The notes under the pieces: model-generated
Databases searched by the model: none
What the model saw: the letters and a program-made list of their open reading frames with translations, nothing else
What the model was told of the DNA's origin: nothing
Source: Leguminivora glycinivorella
Taxonomy: Eukaryota; Arthropoda; Insecta; Lepidoptera; Tortricidae
Length of the DNA stretch: 64,000 nucleotides
NCBI RefSeq assembly: GCF_023078275.1
Contig: NC_062976.1
Span: forward strand, 5,394,001 to 5,458,000
Direction: 5' to 3'
Shown: positions 11,300-25,100 of the stretch, one piece after another
Layout of the letters: every line of letters begins with the position of its first letter
Numbering within the stretch: the stretch's first letter is position 1
Made by a program: the position numbers and the translations under genes

Positions 11300-12583
11300 A
11301 TGTTTTTAAATTACAAACACTCAAAAATAATAAACACGGGCGCGCCATCTGTCGCAGCTGTGGTGCTTTACTCAGGCCACACGCTACAACCATACCGAGC
11401 GCATCGATCAGCCGCTTAGTTCCAACGCGCGCCAATAGATGGCGCTTAAGCTATATTGGGAAACGGGACAATGACGTCATCTTTTTCGTGCATGCTGCCC
11501 GTAGTAACGAGTTATTAGACGTTATCACGTCAAAAGTTTAAATAAATGAAATGTAATAACAACTTAAGGCATGCCAGTTTATTGAATAAATCGAGGAAAG
11601 TTTCATAAGCTGGCAACTACAAGTTTTATCGTTCAGAAATCAGTAACATTTTACTACAATTTGTAGTCATGCTTAATATCTTTATTTTATTAAATAAACC
11701 GTTTTATTTCTACTACTCTTGTAATTTTCTCGCAAAACCAATTACTATTGTGTATTTTCAGTTTTCTTGTACTCTTTAGCAAAAAATGTATAAATGTTTA
11801 GTTTCTAAACGAACATTTTCTATAAAAAAAAAATTACGCAAAAACGCGGGAAGCAGAACTTTTTCTTCTGGAGAAAAGAAAGACTTATGAGCACAGACCA
11901 TTCTGTGCTTATGAGACTGAGTTTTACTATTGTATTTCCTGAGTTTTATTTTCGTATTAAAGTTTTAAAAGTACTTACAGACGGCGCACAGATAAATTAC
12001 GTAAGTAAATTAAATAAAACACCATATGATCAGAACAGTTTCCGTGCTATTTATTCAAATTAAATATGTCTGTACAGTGTTGTCTAAAAGACTAATCTAT
12101 CCTTTTTCTAACAAAGTAATTATAGTTACTGAATCTACTTGTCATCTAATAAGTGAATTACCAAGGCAAATATGGGTTTTTTAGGTCTATAATAACTTTG
12201 TAAGTAAAAGGATTGCATTGAAATATTAGAGGCTATAAGTTGTAGACACTACAATCAGGCTGTAAGTTACTATTTTACAGAGACGAGTGTTTAATCATTC
12301 AATAGAGTAGTTACAATAGAAATACTTTCACATAATAGAAAACTGCGTTTTCAACATAAATAAAATAAGAGGCTTATTGAAAGTTGGAACAGTATTTGCA
12401 ATGGCAAAGTGTGATGTCATTACTATGTTAAATTTGGGTTGGTGTATAGCAAAAGGGGCCCGATTTTAGGACAGAATATTTTGTGGCAAAATTCTTTTTT
12501 GTAATTTTTTATAGTTTGTTAATTAAAAACATGCAAGATTGCATTCAAATAAGTATCTTTTATAGAAACAAGTTTTTTTAAAA
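11300..12583. other. Intergenic AT-rich stretch with repeat fragments
   Basis: No gene seen. 11465-11535 (GACGTCATCTTTTTCGTGCA ... ACGAGTTATTAGACG) reappears inverted at about 18860-18930. Complementary GCGCCATCTGTCGC and AATAGATGGCGC lie around 11340-11450. Confidence 0.4.
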
Positions 12584-12774
12584 ATCCCTACTAATAAAAT
12601 GTAACGCATAGAGTGCAGAATGCAGATAGTTTTAAGATACCTACCTAGGTACTGATGTACTATGAGTAAGTACCTACTTACTCATAGTACTTAGTATTTT
12701 CTATGGCATTGGATTGCTATTATAACTACTCTTTGATCGTAATACTTTACATGAGCAGTACTGTACATAGAAAT
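12584..12774 (+). repeat. 190-bp direct repeat, unit 1
   Basis: It runs from ATCCCTACTAATAAAATGTA to CAGTACTGTACATAGAAAT. It is the same as 12978-13167 except for one extra base near the inner palindrome TACTATGAGTAAGTACCTAC. The near identity implies recent duplication. Confidence 0.85.
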
Positions 12775-12977
12775 TTGTATTGTTTAAGTTGTAAATAAAT
12801 AAATCATTTTGACTAGAATTTTATTTTAAAATGTAAAATTTAGTTAGGCAGAATATAATAATAATGTGTCAATCTGATGGTGGACCTATCTATGCGTAAA
12901 TTGCCGCTCCCCCCGCCCCGCGCATTTTCAGCATGTGCAGTGTTTTTAAGTTAGTACGTAGTACATATACCTCAATG

Positions 12978-13167
12978 ATCCCTACTAATAAAATGTAACG
13001 CATAGAGTGCAGAATGCAGATAGTTTTAAGATACCTACCTAGGTACTATGTACTATGAGTAAGTACCTACTTACTCATAGTACTTAGTATTTTCTATGGC
13101 ATTGGATTGCTATTATAACTACTCTTTGATCGTAATACTTTACATGAGCAGTACTGTACATAGAAAT
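12978..13167 (+). repeat. 190-bp direct repeat, unit 2
   Basis: Second unit, separated from the first by 203 bp of unrelated sequence. The ends are not TG/CA, so these are unlikely to be LTRs. A segmental duplication is more likely. Confidence 0.85.
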
Positions 13168-13501
13168 AGTGTAGTGTTTTGCATAGAAATAGATAAAACA
13201 ACCATCTATTTTATACTTAAGAAGTTTTAAATAAGATGGAGGTTTTCTAATAGGTACATTTCAGAATTTCTATTAAGTAGTAAGTACGTTCTTAGTAGTT
13301 GAATACCTAGTATTTTTAACGGGGTCAGTTCATCAGCTTGGTAACTCTCATTGTGAGAGATTTAATCACAATCAAAAGTTACTATTACTAATGAAAAAGA
13401 CAGTACTTAACTACCATCAACTAGTAACTGAGCCTTCATGTACCTTATTAATAAGCCGTAAGGTTCAGTATTGGTCAAATGGTTAATTTAGAGTGTCTCT
13501 T

Positions 13502-13799
13502 ACGGCCCAGCCACGACATTGGTCTAAGGCCGATAGTCCACTATCATAGAAATATGATCATAGGCAACATGCCGTCCTTTTTCTTCAAATTGGAGAAAAA
13601 GGGAGGCATACAGACAAACCTATGATCATATTTCTAATCTATGTTAACATACGATAGTGTACTTTCGGCCTAAGCACGACAGCGGTGAGCGGCAGCCATA
13701 CGTGCGAATGAAAAGTCCCATCGCTGTCTCGCTCCAATGTATGGTCGCCGCTCAACGCTGTCGCGCTTAGACCAATATCGTGGGCTGAGGCTGAGCCGT
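13502..13799. mobile_element. Nested foldback MITE
   Basis: Outer inverted ends ACGGCCCAGCCACGACATTG / CAATATCGTGGGCTG enclose inner inverted ends AAGGCCGATAGTCCACTATC / GATAGTGTACTTTCGGCC, and ATAGAAATATGATCATAGG / CCTATGATCATATTTCTA. It may be one element or one inside another. Confidence 0.6.
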
Positions 13800-14483
13800 T
13801 ATGCTTAGGCAACAGATGGGTGTTCAAATATGGATGTACACTGTCCGTCACTTTAAAGATATATTTTTTAATTCAATGTATTAAATATGTTACACTCAAT
13901 ATAATTGTATCGATTTGTCGCTTACTATAATTAATTTTTCGATTTTTTTCTCTTTAAATAATAATTTAACAACTAAAATGATTACTAGGATCTATTCTTA
14001 CACAAAGCGTAACAAAACTATTGAGAATCTAATAATAAATCACTATGCCTTAGCCAGAGTTGCTACAACTGTTTATTTTACAACCAAAATGGCTCCCAAT
14101 TATACCTAAAATATTAGATTGAATAAACAATAGATGCGAGACTAACAAACAGTGTTTTAGATCAATCGATTTAATTATTGCAACTAAGTATGTATCTTGT
14201 GAATAAATCATAAGATTTACTTTGCATTGGCACTAACTTTCACTATGTCAGATCACCACATCTATTTTTAATTTCATGTTTAAACTGTTATAATTATTCA
14301 TTTTAAAATAACATTAACAAAACATCTTAAACAGTTGAGCATAAATCAAATTAAACAACGCATTAAAATCCTATTATTAAATCTCTTAGCTGAGGATGTT
14401 ACGTGGCCAATACATAATATATTATAAGAAGAATAAATGTTAAATATACATGAAAAAGTCACTTTTATAGTGTCGTATACGGT

Positions 14484-14648
14484 ACAGTCAGCATCCCAAA
14501 TATAATACATAACCAAAGTGACCGAATGTATTGCAAAACCCCTTTATTTTTATGCCGATATCAATAAGGATTATAAGATTTATAAGGAAACAATACATTG
14601 CATATATATAGGCATTTTGACTCTAAATAACATTTGGATTCTTACTGT
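14484..14648. mobile_element. Small MITE with ACAGT termini
   Basis: The left end ACAGTCAGCATCCCAAAT and the inverse of the right end (ACAGTAAGAATCCAAATG) form imperfect terminal inverted repeats of about 18 bp. It is AT-rich and non-coding. Confidence 0.5.
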
Positions 14649-17600
14649 ACGCTAAACCTAAAAAAGTAGAATTTTCATGCATTTTGTAACAAGAGGATAT
14701 TTGTTCTATTAATATAAAAATCATATCACAGAAAGACGCATTATAAAAAATGAACTTACACTGGTGTTTTGACTAGTACATACAATTTTTATAATAGATT
14801 TCTGCTGAAGCAAACTTTCATTTAATCTGTTTTCGAAACCATAATAATATCAAGTAAACATACACATCGCATACGTAAATATACTTAAAATGTTACCTAG
14901 GAATCAGTAAATACAAGTTTAAATTCAAAAGAAAAATTATAACTACATGCAAAATTTGAGTTGAGGATAACTAAGAATCGGCTTTTAAGTCATAATTTTG
15001 AAATGTAAATATTTAGCAATAATAATTTAAAAATAGATTTTATTTTGTCCAATCTTTGACTTAAAACCCTTGCAACGCTCAAGATTCAAGAATTGAAAAC
15101 TGAAACTTTGCCCCCTTGTAGATTGTAGAACCAATAACAATAACTATTTGTTAACGTTCCAGATTTAAATATGAAGTTAAATACTGAATTAAGCTTTTAA
15201 TTATATTTTTACTTTATAAATTACTACATAAGTATTATGCAATTTTCTTGACATTAAGGTCATATTATATGATATATATTTAATAACATTATTGGTAATT
15301 TCAGATTTTTTTCTCACCTTGCAAGTTTCATTAATTCACTAAATCATATTTTAGTGACACAAGAACGCCTTATTATGAATTGTTGTAGAAAAATAGCACT
15401 CAGGGTTTAATTTTGAACTAACTGAATTTTACTAAAGCTTTTTTACAGCAAATATTCTGCACAAACACGCCAGATCATGGATTTTTCTCCAAATATGCTA
15501 ACATCACACCAGAGAGTAAATTAAATAATGTACTCTTATTGCAGACATTTTAAGCGACTTAGGCCCAAATCGAGACTTGATACTTTAATTCAGTACAAGT
15601 TTTAAACGTAGCGCTGGGCACTTCCCGAGTTTAGCATAGGTAGTAAACCAATGGCATGTTTAATAGTTATTACTTTATTTCAAGTAGTGCTGACCAGCCA
15701 TGTTTACCGACCCTAACTTAGTAGTTATTATAGCAGAAGTGAGAAATAAGCCTCAAGCCCCACTAGTGCGAAATATGTATTTTCCTTACACCCTAGGTAA
15801 CATGGTCAGCTATATATCTTACAAATAGTAATACGTTAGTTCTAGGTACTGATAAGTAATGCGTATAGCCACCTAACATTTTGTCCCCATTATAAAAATA
15901 GTTTATATTCACTCCATTACGTTCCATACAAATTTCGTATCAAAACTGACAAGCCCTTCGATTGCTTGTAAAGAAAATTGACAATCTACTAAAATACAAT
16001 CGTTATTTTTTCACTGACGCATCACAACTGAACATGAAAACCGGTAGAGCACATCGGTTGTGTTTACGTGGATGTGCACAACTGTCAGAGGTCAGAGCCA
16101 TATGCATTCACATATCATGCGAGCAAGGTGGCAAGGGGCCCATTTCTCGAAGCTACAATTTATAAGTGGTAGTCAATGTCTAATATGACAAGTTGGAAAG
16201 AGACTTCCGCTTGTAACTTTCAGTTTTCTGAAATGGGCCATTGGTCGTGAGGATTTGTCGGTATAATTATTATAACGTATTCGCAGACACATCTCGTATA
16301 ATAATTAGGTGTCTTTTTCTTATTACCTACCATCCCCATGTGTAGCTGCTTTAACAGACTATTTAGTAGATTGTACATTTTTCTCATGCCATCCATTTTC
16401 TACATACATTGAGTTATTATTTACCTACCTTGATCCGTGAAAGTTAACTCAAATTATTAATAAGAAACCAAATTACATAGGTATTGCTGTAGTTGGAATA
16501 GAAAACTAGAAAGATACCTATGTAAATTTAATGAGAGGAGAAAAACTAGCGACAATGTAAAACCTTTTGAATGATGTAGGTATATAAAAGTAAGAATGAG
16601 GAAGCACACTGACATTTTATCCCGCTAGGCGGCGGGTGTGCAAGTGCCTATGCATGTCACTGTCATTCATATGTGTGAGAGAGAGAAAAAAACATCATCT
16701 CGCTCTTATGTATGAAATTATTCATCTGTGCAATGGACTAATAATATGGTGGCGCCATCTGTCATAACCTTTGAGCCTCCTCATTAAATACAAAACAAAG
16801 TAAAAATTAAAAATGTGATTTAACTTTCAGTAGAACATGGAAAAAGAGATATTGACAAACTTATTTAGGCGTAATAGTATAGTTATATTCCTTTTAGGAA
16901 TGTGTGGAATTATTAGTTATGATGTTAGCTGCACATTAAAACAGATTGTGAGAAATATGATATTGTTAATAAAAATTCCATTGATATATTGTGTTACTTT
17001 CAGGATTATTTTATTTATTAAACTAGATAATACTTTAAAATAATTATTTACAAAGCGTTAGGCCATTGTAATATGTGCACAGCAGAGTGCAAGCCAAGTT
17101 TTTCTACTCATCTGGCATAACTTTATAGCTGCCGATAAAATGGTGCCCAAATAAGTTTGTCAAGGCAGTCATATTAATGATTAAATATCTAAGCTATGCA
17201 AGTTAATAACTTAATAAGTTACACAAAACCCTCAGTTTATTATTTAATAGTAACATAAATATTAATGTTATGCAACTCAAATGCCTAAACGACGGCATTT
17301 CATTGGGGGTTCAAATTTAATGAGATTAAGTACGCTAAGATATGATTCGGAATATTAATTTATCATAAATTTGAAGCATAATGATTGGAAAGTTAAAAAT
17401 GGAACCAATATATAATGATGACCTTTAGAGCGAGACAACGCTATCATTAACCGTTAGAAGTCGAATGAGAGAGCAGCAAGGCAAGCAATGAAATGAAACG
17501 CCATATATTATTCAATATTTTTACTATAATAATAAGCACCAAACCACGTTTGGAATGTTCAGTATTGCACCATGTTAAGAACAAAATCCAATTTCAATAA

Positions 17601-18544
17601 AAAAATAAGTTACATTCACATAAACATAAAAAAGTTCTATAAACATTTTCAACTGTCTGTGGGGGTAAACAAATCAAAATGAGAATTATGCGTTAAGTAA
17701 TAAATAAATTCGTTTAAAACACACAATAAAGGTCACCATTACATCTCGGACCGTCGAAAACAATTTACATATGAGCGTATGAAATGATTGTTACATACAA
17801 ATATTGTAATTGTACATAAACACGGTTTGTATTTGTACAAATAGTGACTTCATTGTGCATAAACGTGTCCTGATCTTACACGGCCAGTCTTCACAGAAGA
17901 TCACATGTTTGGAACCTCCTAATCTCAGATGATGCTTATGAAGCCCAGCATTCACACCGACAACACAGGTCGACCATTAATAGAACTATTACAACTTCAT
18001 AAAACCTCTTATGAGCATTTCACAGAGTCATTTCCATGTAAGCCGGATTTGGTGACTAACAAACTCACTTATAAATACGACGCGCAGCGTACAGTTATCT
18101 AAAAAGTATTCGATGATGGGTTTTTCAACGGTATTATAAGTGTCGTGTAGTGAATGCTGGGCTTAATCTTTTAACTACAATCAGTTTCACGATGCTATCT
18201 AAATAAATACTTATTTAATATCATGAACAATTACAAACAAAAATTGTTACAGAATAGAAAATTATCCTCGTAGAGCAACATTGAAGGCTATTCAAATTCA
18301 AGTTCATTGCATAAATATCTAATTTATATAAACAATACAGTGTAGTCGCGGACGCTCACAATGCCACCGATCCATTTTAATATTAAATATTAGTTTTATA
18401 ATATTAGAAGTTTCAATAAAATCCTAATAGTATTTGCTAATATATTAATTTAAAACAGGTTTTACAAATGGCGCCCAACTCTTTATAAAATGAGTACAAA
18501 ACTATGTTCGCGATCCACCGAATCCTATAACACCGCGACTGGAA
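14649..18544. other. Long AT-rich stretch downstream of Dlic
   Basis: No recognisable protein or RNA gene. Part may be the Dlic 3' UTR, because Dlic is read leftward and stops at 19110, but no polyadenylation site can be assigned. AAGCCCAGCATTCAC near 17940 and its inverse near 18150 form a 15-bp inverted pair. Confidence 0.35.
16135..16240. mobile_element. Small foldback MITE (GGGCCCATTTC ends)
   Basis: GGGGCCCATTTCTCGAAGC at the left is mirrored by TTCTGAAATGGGCCA at the right. TTATAAGT and ACTTATAA-like inner arms also pair. About 105 bp. Confidence 0.55.
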
Positions 18545-18740
18545 GAATCTCATAACGCGTTAAGACGAAGCAGGGAGCTACGGGGGCTTGTAGTCCGGGA
18601 CTGTGGCCCGGGGTCCGGGATCGCCCTACGGGATGGTTGCTTACCCGGCCGCGAGTAAGGTCGCGTCGACAAGTACAAGCCAGCATTGTGTAACGAGCGC
18701 GGTGCAGGCGAGTGCTTTGTATGCCCGCCGTACGACATTG
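18545..18740. other. GC-rich block in Dlic 3' flank
   Basis: A sharply bounded GC-rich segment (GGCCCGGGGTCCGGGATCGC, CCCGGCCGCGAGTAAGGTCG) in AT-rich sequence. Open frames on both strands show no known domain. It could be 3' UTR of Dlic or an unidentified exon. Confidence 0.3.
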
Positions 18741-19109
18741 TACCTGGAAATCAGAAAATATTGATTGTTAATTGGTTGATAATAAGAGCTGTGAACATGG
18801 AAAATATATCTATGATTGTATTCAAGGATTCATGTCAGGACTTGGCAGGTAAACTACAATGTTTTGACGTGACAACGTCTAATAACTCGTTACTACGGGC
18901 TGCATGCACGAAAAAGTTGACGTCATTGAATGAGTCACGGTCAGTTTACCTAAATTTATATTGTTGTATACAATAGTAATTACGATGTATAATTTATATA
19001 AATCTATTTAACTGTATGTTTATGTTTCCAGGTAGATAAATATCAGCAGAAAGAGGATGAGACAATGTGAACACCTCTCTAAACGGATCAACAACACTTA
19101 CCCTTAGCG

Positions 19110-22100
19110 CTAGCACTCAGAGGATGAGTTCAGGTCAATCGGAGGTGGCGGACGCGGCTTCGCCCGGGTTAAGCGGTCTGAAACAATAATCAAATAAGTA
19201 CAAATACAAAAAAAATATTTTGAAAAACATAATTGTACAGTGGTCTTAAAGACTAACCCCCTTATTCATAAACGTTCACTAAAGTTATCACGCCGATAAA
19301 GTTCGTTTGTCTCTTACCGACGTATTGGTGTGATAGAAAGGGACAAACGTACTTTATCGGCTTGATAACTTTACTGAACGTTCATGAATAAGGGGGTACG
19401 TATTTGAAAAGGCACCGTAAAGACAAAGTAAGACCTTGTCGCGGCTGGATGCGGGGTCGGGAGTGAGACCGGTGGGGCTGCGCTTCTTGTACAGCGACAG
19501 TGTTTCCCTATATCCTACATGGCTCACCTAGTTCAGTGGTTTGCGTCGGATCTAGGTCTTTATACAGCGCCAGTGTGTCTCTTTGGCTCAATTAGGCTGT
19601 AACATCGGATCTAACTGTTAGGGCCCATTTAGACGGTACGAGAACTCGCATCGCATACGAGTTTTATTACATTGCGGTATTTGATGGCTGTTCAAAATTG
19701 TAATATGTAACCTCAACAGCCCGCAATGTAACTAAAATCGTATGCGAGTTCGCACGCCGTCTAAATCAGGCCTTAGTTGTACAGCGCTCGTGTGTGGGCA
19801 TTTTCGCGAGAACAATCACCAAAAAATATTTGTTTAATGTAGGTAAATTTTACGTTTTTTCTACTCAGAATTATGGGCCTTTTCGAACCAGGACAAAAAA
19901 CAAGAGCCCAAAAAAATGGTCCCAAAATGTTGTTATTTTGCATACTTTCCACTTTGTAACCGCCGTACAAAGTGTTTGAAAAATGGTAACGAAGAGGAAA
20001 AATTAAATTCGGGACGCTTTTTTTTACGTAGTAGGGTCGAAAGCGCTCGTGATTCTGAGTAGGAAAAACATTAAATTTACCTATTCAAGAAAAAAATGTT
20101 TTAGAATGTTGGTAGTTGGTCACCTAGCTCCGCGGCGGCGTCGGAGCGCGCGGCGGCGGCGGCGGCGCCGGGCGCGGGGTCGGGCGCGCGGCCGGCGGGG
20201 CTGCCGGTCTTCTTGTACAGCAGCGAGTTGAAGAAGTTGGCCAGCACGCCCTCGTTGCCCGGCGTGCCCGGCCCCATGCCGATCTTGGCGCCGTCCAGCT
20301 GGAAACGAATATTCTCGTCAGTTATAACATCAAACATTTCAAAAGGGATAACTCGACTCGTGTCGCGTTTGATGCGCCGCGGTGGAACTATACGACGCGA
20401 TAGATTCGTGCGAGTTGCAGAGGTGAGTTTGCGAGAGGCGTGTCGGAGTGTAGCACTGCGACCGTTGTAAGAATGTCTGCTAGTCTTCATCCACTACTTC
20501 TGCCTCCCAGTTGGCTATGTCCTTTCGAAACCCTCTACACTGGCCGGCTGCCTGCTGGCTCGGACATTGGCGATCAAATATATGAAAGAGGCGCGTTCCT
20601 AGCACACAACCCGAGCTCGTGTAGATGAACGCGTACCATGCTTGTATAAGTGAGATATGACAAGTTGACTGGTCGCGTTTTTGACAGGCGGTAACTGTGA
20701 GGTAACCGAGAGGGGGTATACTGTATAAGTGGCCATACTGTACGATAGTACTCTTTATTATACTGTGCTCTAGGCGCGAGGGTCGTCTAGGAGGGTGGGA
20801 CAGATCACTTCAGCTTTCTCGCCGATGAAGTTACCTGCGTGGCGCGCTGCGCGGCTCGCAGCGGAGAATCGGCGCGAGGCGCGGGCGCCCCTGCTTGTAA
20901 TGCGGCGAGCTGCCGTTGTAAGAACGCCTGCTCGTCTTCCGCCGCTACTTCTGCTTCCCGGTTCGCTCCAGTCTGTACAAAAATATAATATTCAAAATAT
21001 ATGAAATATTGTCTTTCCTAGAATGGGCTGGGGAATCGCTTGGGCGCAAAACTGAATAAAGTAAAGGGATTTCATATTATTTTTTGGGAACTATATGCTT
21101 TCTAAAATATTGTCCTTTAGAGCATTTTTTATTTCATTGTATGTTTGAAAAAGCAACTATCACACTATTGATAATATTCCCCAACCACAAAATTAAAATT
21201 TTCGCTCGCACGCCCTCGACCGTATATACATAGTGGAAATCCTCATTTTCCTGAAGCATGGCTAAGAACACTCCCGACTAATCAAAATTCATAGACAAAA
21301 ATACTAAATTAAAAATTGTATTCGGTTCAACCGTTAGGAACTATATCCTTTCTAAAGACACCACAATTCGGAAGGCATATTTGAAAAAACAAGTTCACAC
21401 TATTGATAATAAAATACATGTTCAAGAAGATTCAAAGGGAAACACTTCACAAACAACAAATCTTGATGTTACATGACTTATCATTTCTATTAATTACCTT
21501 TCGTGTTGCTGGTTGCACTATGATGTCTCTGTAGTAATCGTCCGGCTTACAGCTCTGCATGTTTTCGTATAATATGCTAATTTTCTTCATGCTATCCCAA
21601 CCAGCGGGTCTGGAAAAAGAATGACAATAAGTATAAATTATTGTAACTGTTAAATTGTATTCTACCATGCTTGCAAAACTTAAAAAAAAACTAAGAAAAT
21701 ATTTAAAGGTGTATTCAGTAACGAAATAAAAAATGACACAATGGGAAAATTACTTTAGATCAACAAATATTAAATATTAAATACAAAATACAAATCATTT
21801 ATTCAGCAAATAGGCAACACAACATTTGTGATGTCTAGTCAAACATTGTCAGTTCACATTGGAGCTTACCAGAAGAACAAGATTTGCTTGTATTTTTATG
21901 CAATGATGATGAACCTATCAAAGTGCCTTAGCAAGCGACAAAGTAAGGCTTTAGAAAGACATATTTTATATTGTCAATACCAAAATAGTTTTCACACAAA
22001 CGTGACACTTAAAGGGCGTTCGCAGTTCTTATCCTCTTTAACTGAGCTGCACAATACAGCAGCTATACTTAGACAGAAGTATTTGTCTTCAGACAGAAGT

Positions 22101-25100
22101 ATTTGATCATGAAGTGAGTTACTTACATCAACACAGCGTCCTTCTCAACAATGAGCGCTGGGGTCCTGAACGGCAGGCCGTATATCCTGTGCGTGAGGTA
22201 CTTGTACAGCAGGTCGCAGTTCTTGTCCTCTTTAGCCGAGGTATAGAATAGGGCTGCGCCGTACTGGAGGCAGAACCGCCGGATCCATTGCTGCATGAAA
22301 TCGAAGTGCTCGTCGCGGTAGTCGTGCTCTTTTTCTAAGGTGCTCATGTAGTCAGTCTGGGGAAAAAAGGATGAGATTAAGAAATATTTCAAGGTTCAAG
22401 AAGAGTAATAGTGATGTTATTGCAATTTGAAGAGAGGGGTTAATCAACTGTAGGTATATCAATAAGGGGGTAAAACTTTTGGCATTTAGGGAAAATACTA
22501 CCAGTTCTTCCGCTCGTTATTAATTATTAACTCACCTTAGTGACAACAACCACTATATCCAACCCCAGATTAGTGGTCAACACAGCTTCAGGCAGGGGGT
22601 TCTCATCATCCTCACTGTCAAGGTCATCTGACAAGTTTCGGGAAGACCTTTTCATGGGCGAGGAAGCCGCTTGCTCCATCTCGTCTCCGGGCTCTGTGTA
22701 CCGCTGCCATTTCTGTTGCTGCTGTTTTTTACTCTGTAACCTTTGTTCTGTGGAAGAAATAATGAGTAAATAATCATCCCCTCAAACAAATTTGAGTGCC
22801 GAAAGGCCCAAGAGAGTTCTTCTGAAAAGTGGAAAAAGGAGACGTTGTTTATTTTTTATCGGTTGCTTTGAAAACCAGCACTGTATGTGCTGAAATGGGA
22901 TAGAAAGTTGTATTTTGAGGGTAACTGTGTATGTTATACCACCGTTCATTACGTGAACCTTCGAAACAGTTTATATCAATTAGAAAATAGAGTTAAAATT
23001 GAATTGCAGATATTATATGATTAATAAGTTTAATAACGCAATTTAACCGTGATATTTATTAACTTTAAACTAAGACGATTGTTACTCAATCAGTGCACGC
23101 AATCTTTATGATCAGTATAGGTACCTATCCAAATTTATTGACTTAAAAACTTGTTTATAAAGAAATAAAATATTTAAAACGATGACATTACATTTAAATG
23201 CCAAAACACACCAAACGATAAGTTGTCAAACCGCTACACTGCATAAATATCTGGCATTGATTAGGCATTACGCGTACTCTGACGTAATGTCTGACTCACG
23301 GCAAACGGGGTCCCCGTCGAATACAGTTAGCGACACAAACATTTATTTGCAACCAAATCTCTAAAGAAATAAGATGCAAGAACTTGAACATGTGTTGAAT
23401 ACTGTACGACAGACAGCGTCAGACTTATATTGAAAAATTTGAACCGTACTCCATTGAAGTAAGGTAGGAGTTGTATATTTATTTTTAGAACTTAAGTCAA
23501 AGTAATAGGATCACAAACAAGTTAACTGTTAGATCAAGATAGGATGAGTATTGGACGTGGATTAGTTATAATAAGACCTTGTTTTTTTTTGTCGACGGTG
23601 CCTTATCACGGAATCTACCTGCAGAGTTGTTACGTTTTTCTAATTGTTTTGTTGAAATCGGTAGGTCAATGCCCTTACACGAGTTATTATACTTTTAGGA
23701 AAATTTGCTATAACTTTGAGCATTTTAGTTCTACTAAATCTGCTGTCTAGTTGATATAATCACGACAAACAACCTATACCACGAGTTTTATCATGGCATT
23801 CAGTAACGAGTCTAACGACTGCGTGACTTTATACGTTGTATATCTTGCTCTCACTAATCTAGTCCGAGCGAATCTAAAATACTTAAAAAGCGTACACGCT
23901 AGCGAATATCTTAGTGTCAAACTCGCGTTTTACTTATCTCCATACCACTTTCACCAGTAGAGATTTAGATACTGCATTTCCTTACTGATGTGTTTCTAGT
24001 TTAAATTATGTAAAGAAACAAATTACGATGCTACGAGTATCTATCGCACAACCTACATTCCTATCTCCGATAATGACCGACCTTAATCGTACGGTTTAAA
24101 TTAAGTCGTCCCTCGTTTTTACGTCGTTCATCGTTGCAACGAGTTGTCGATTGGCTGTTCAGTGCATACAGATGACATATTAATTGTAGTAGTTGTAGTT
24201 TTGTTTTATAGTAAAATAGCTACCTAAAGTCGCCGTCAATAGAATTTGTGAACAATGTAAACAAACCTTGTAGTCAAAATGTCTTTAATTTCCATTCTAA
24301 CTCATCAGATACTGGCTAATTCCATGTGTTTTTTAATCAATTCATCTCACACTATGATCCTCACCCTTAAAAATAATAAAATTGTGCTAAAACATTGATA
24401 TTTTGTATAATAGTTTGTTTACATTGTTGACCATTTCTATTGACGGCGATTTTACTCGTAATTGTGTTTGCGTGGGATGATGATGATTGATAAAAAAAGT
24501 AATTTCCTTCTTTGGACCATCAACTACTTTCAACGTCTTCTAATTTTTTCTTTGCACTTCAAACTATGTCCATCATTAAATTGTGTGCTTAATAGTCATA
24601 AGAGCAAAATAAAAAAGTATTAAGAGAGACTATAAATATCGTAAAATGAGCTCATCACTCATTGCGAGATTATTAACGACTTCGAGGATAAAAAACTGAT
24701 TATTTCCATGAATAAAGATAAATAAATATGCTTACGGAGGGCCCAAAGATATGTAAACATTTTTTTTACTGTGGCATCTTGTTGACCAATTTAACAAATT
24801 AGTGTGTTTGTGTACCAATAACTTAATTCTGTGCAGAAAGAGAAAAGTCATGGAAGCACACAGTCTAAACAAGAATAATTTTAAGTTAGCATGTTTTGTA
24901 TAAGTTAAATGATTTAAATATCATCTCACACACTTTTGCTTCATACACTGTTCGTATATTGGTATGTATAATTATATTAAATAACCATTCGTTGAGTCAA
25001 TGACAATTGTTAATTCAAGTACTATGTGTGTCTAATCTTATACTATTAAACGAGCAATTCTTGTATATTTATTTATTTATATATACCGACGATCTCGGAA

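Noticed and set aside
12584..13167. LTR (TRIM) retrotransposon
   Set aside because: The repeats lack TG/CA termini, a primer-binding site and a target duplication.
16837..17043. 68-aa hydrophobic frame MEKEILTNLF
   Set aside because: It has an ATG and possible membrane segments, but is short, AT-driven in composition, and lacks recognisable homology or splice context.
20101..20490. 129-aa minus-strand frame as an independent gene
   Set aside because: Only 20124-20298 is coding; it is Dlic exon 8 with intron read on both sides.
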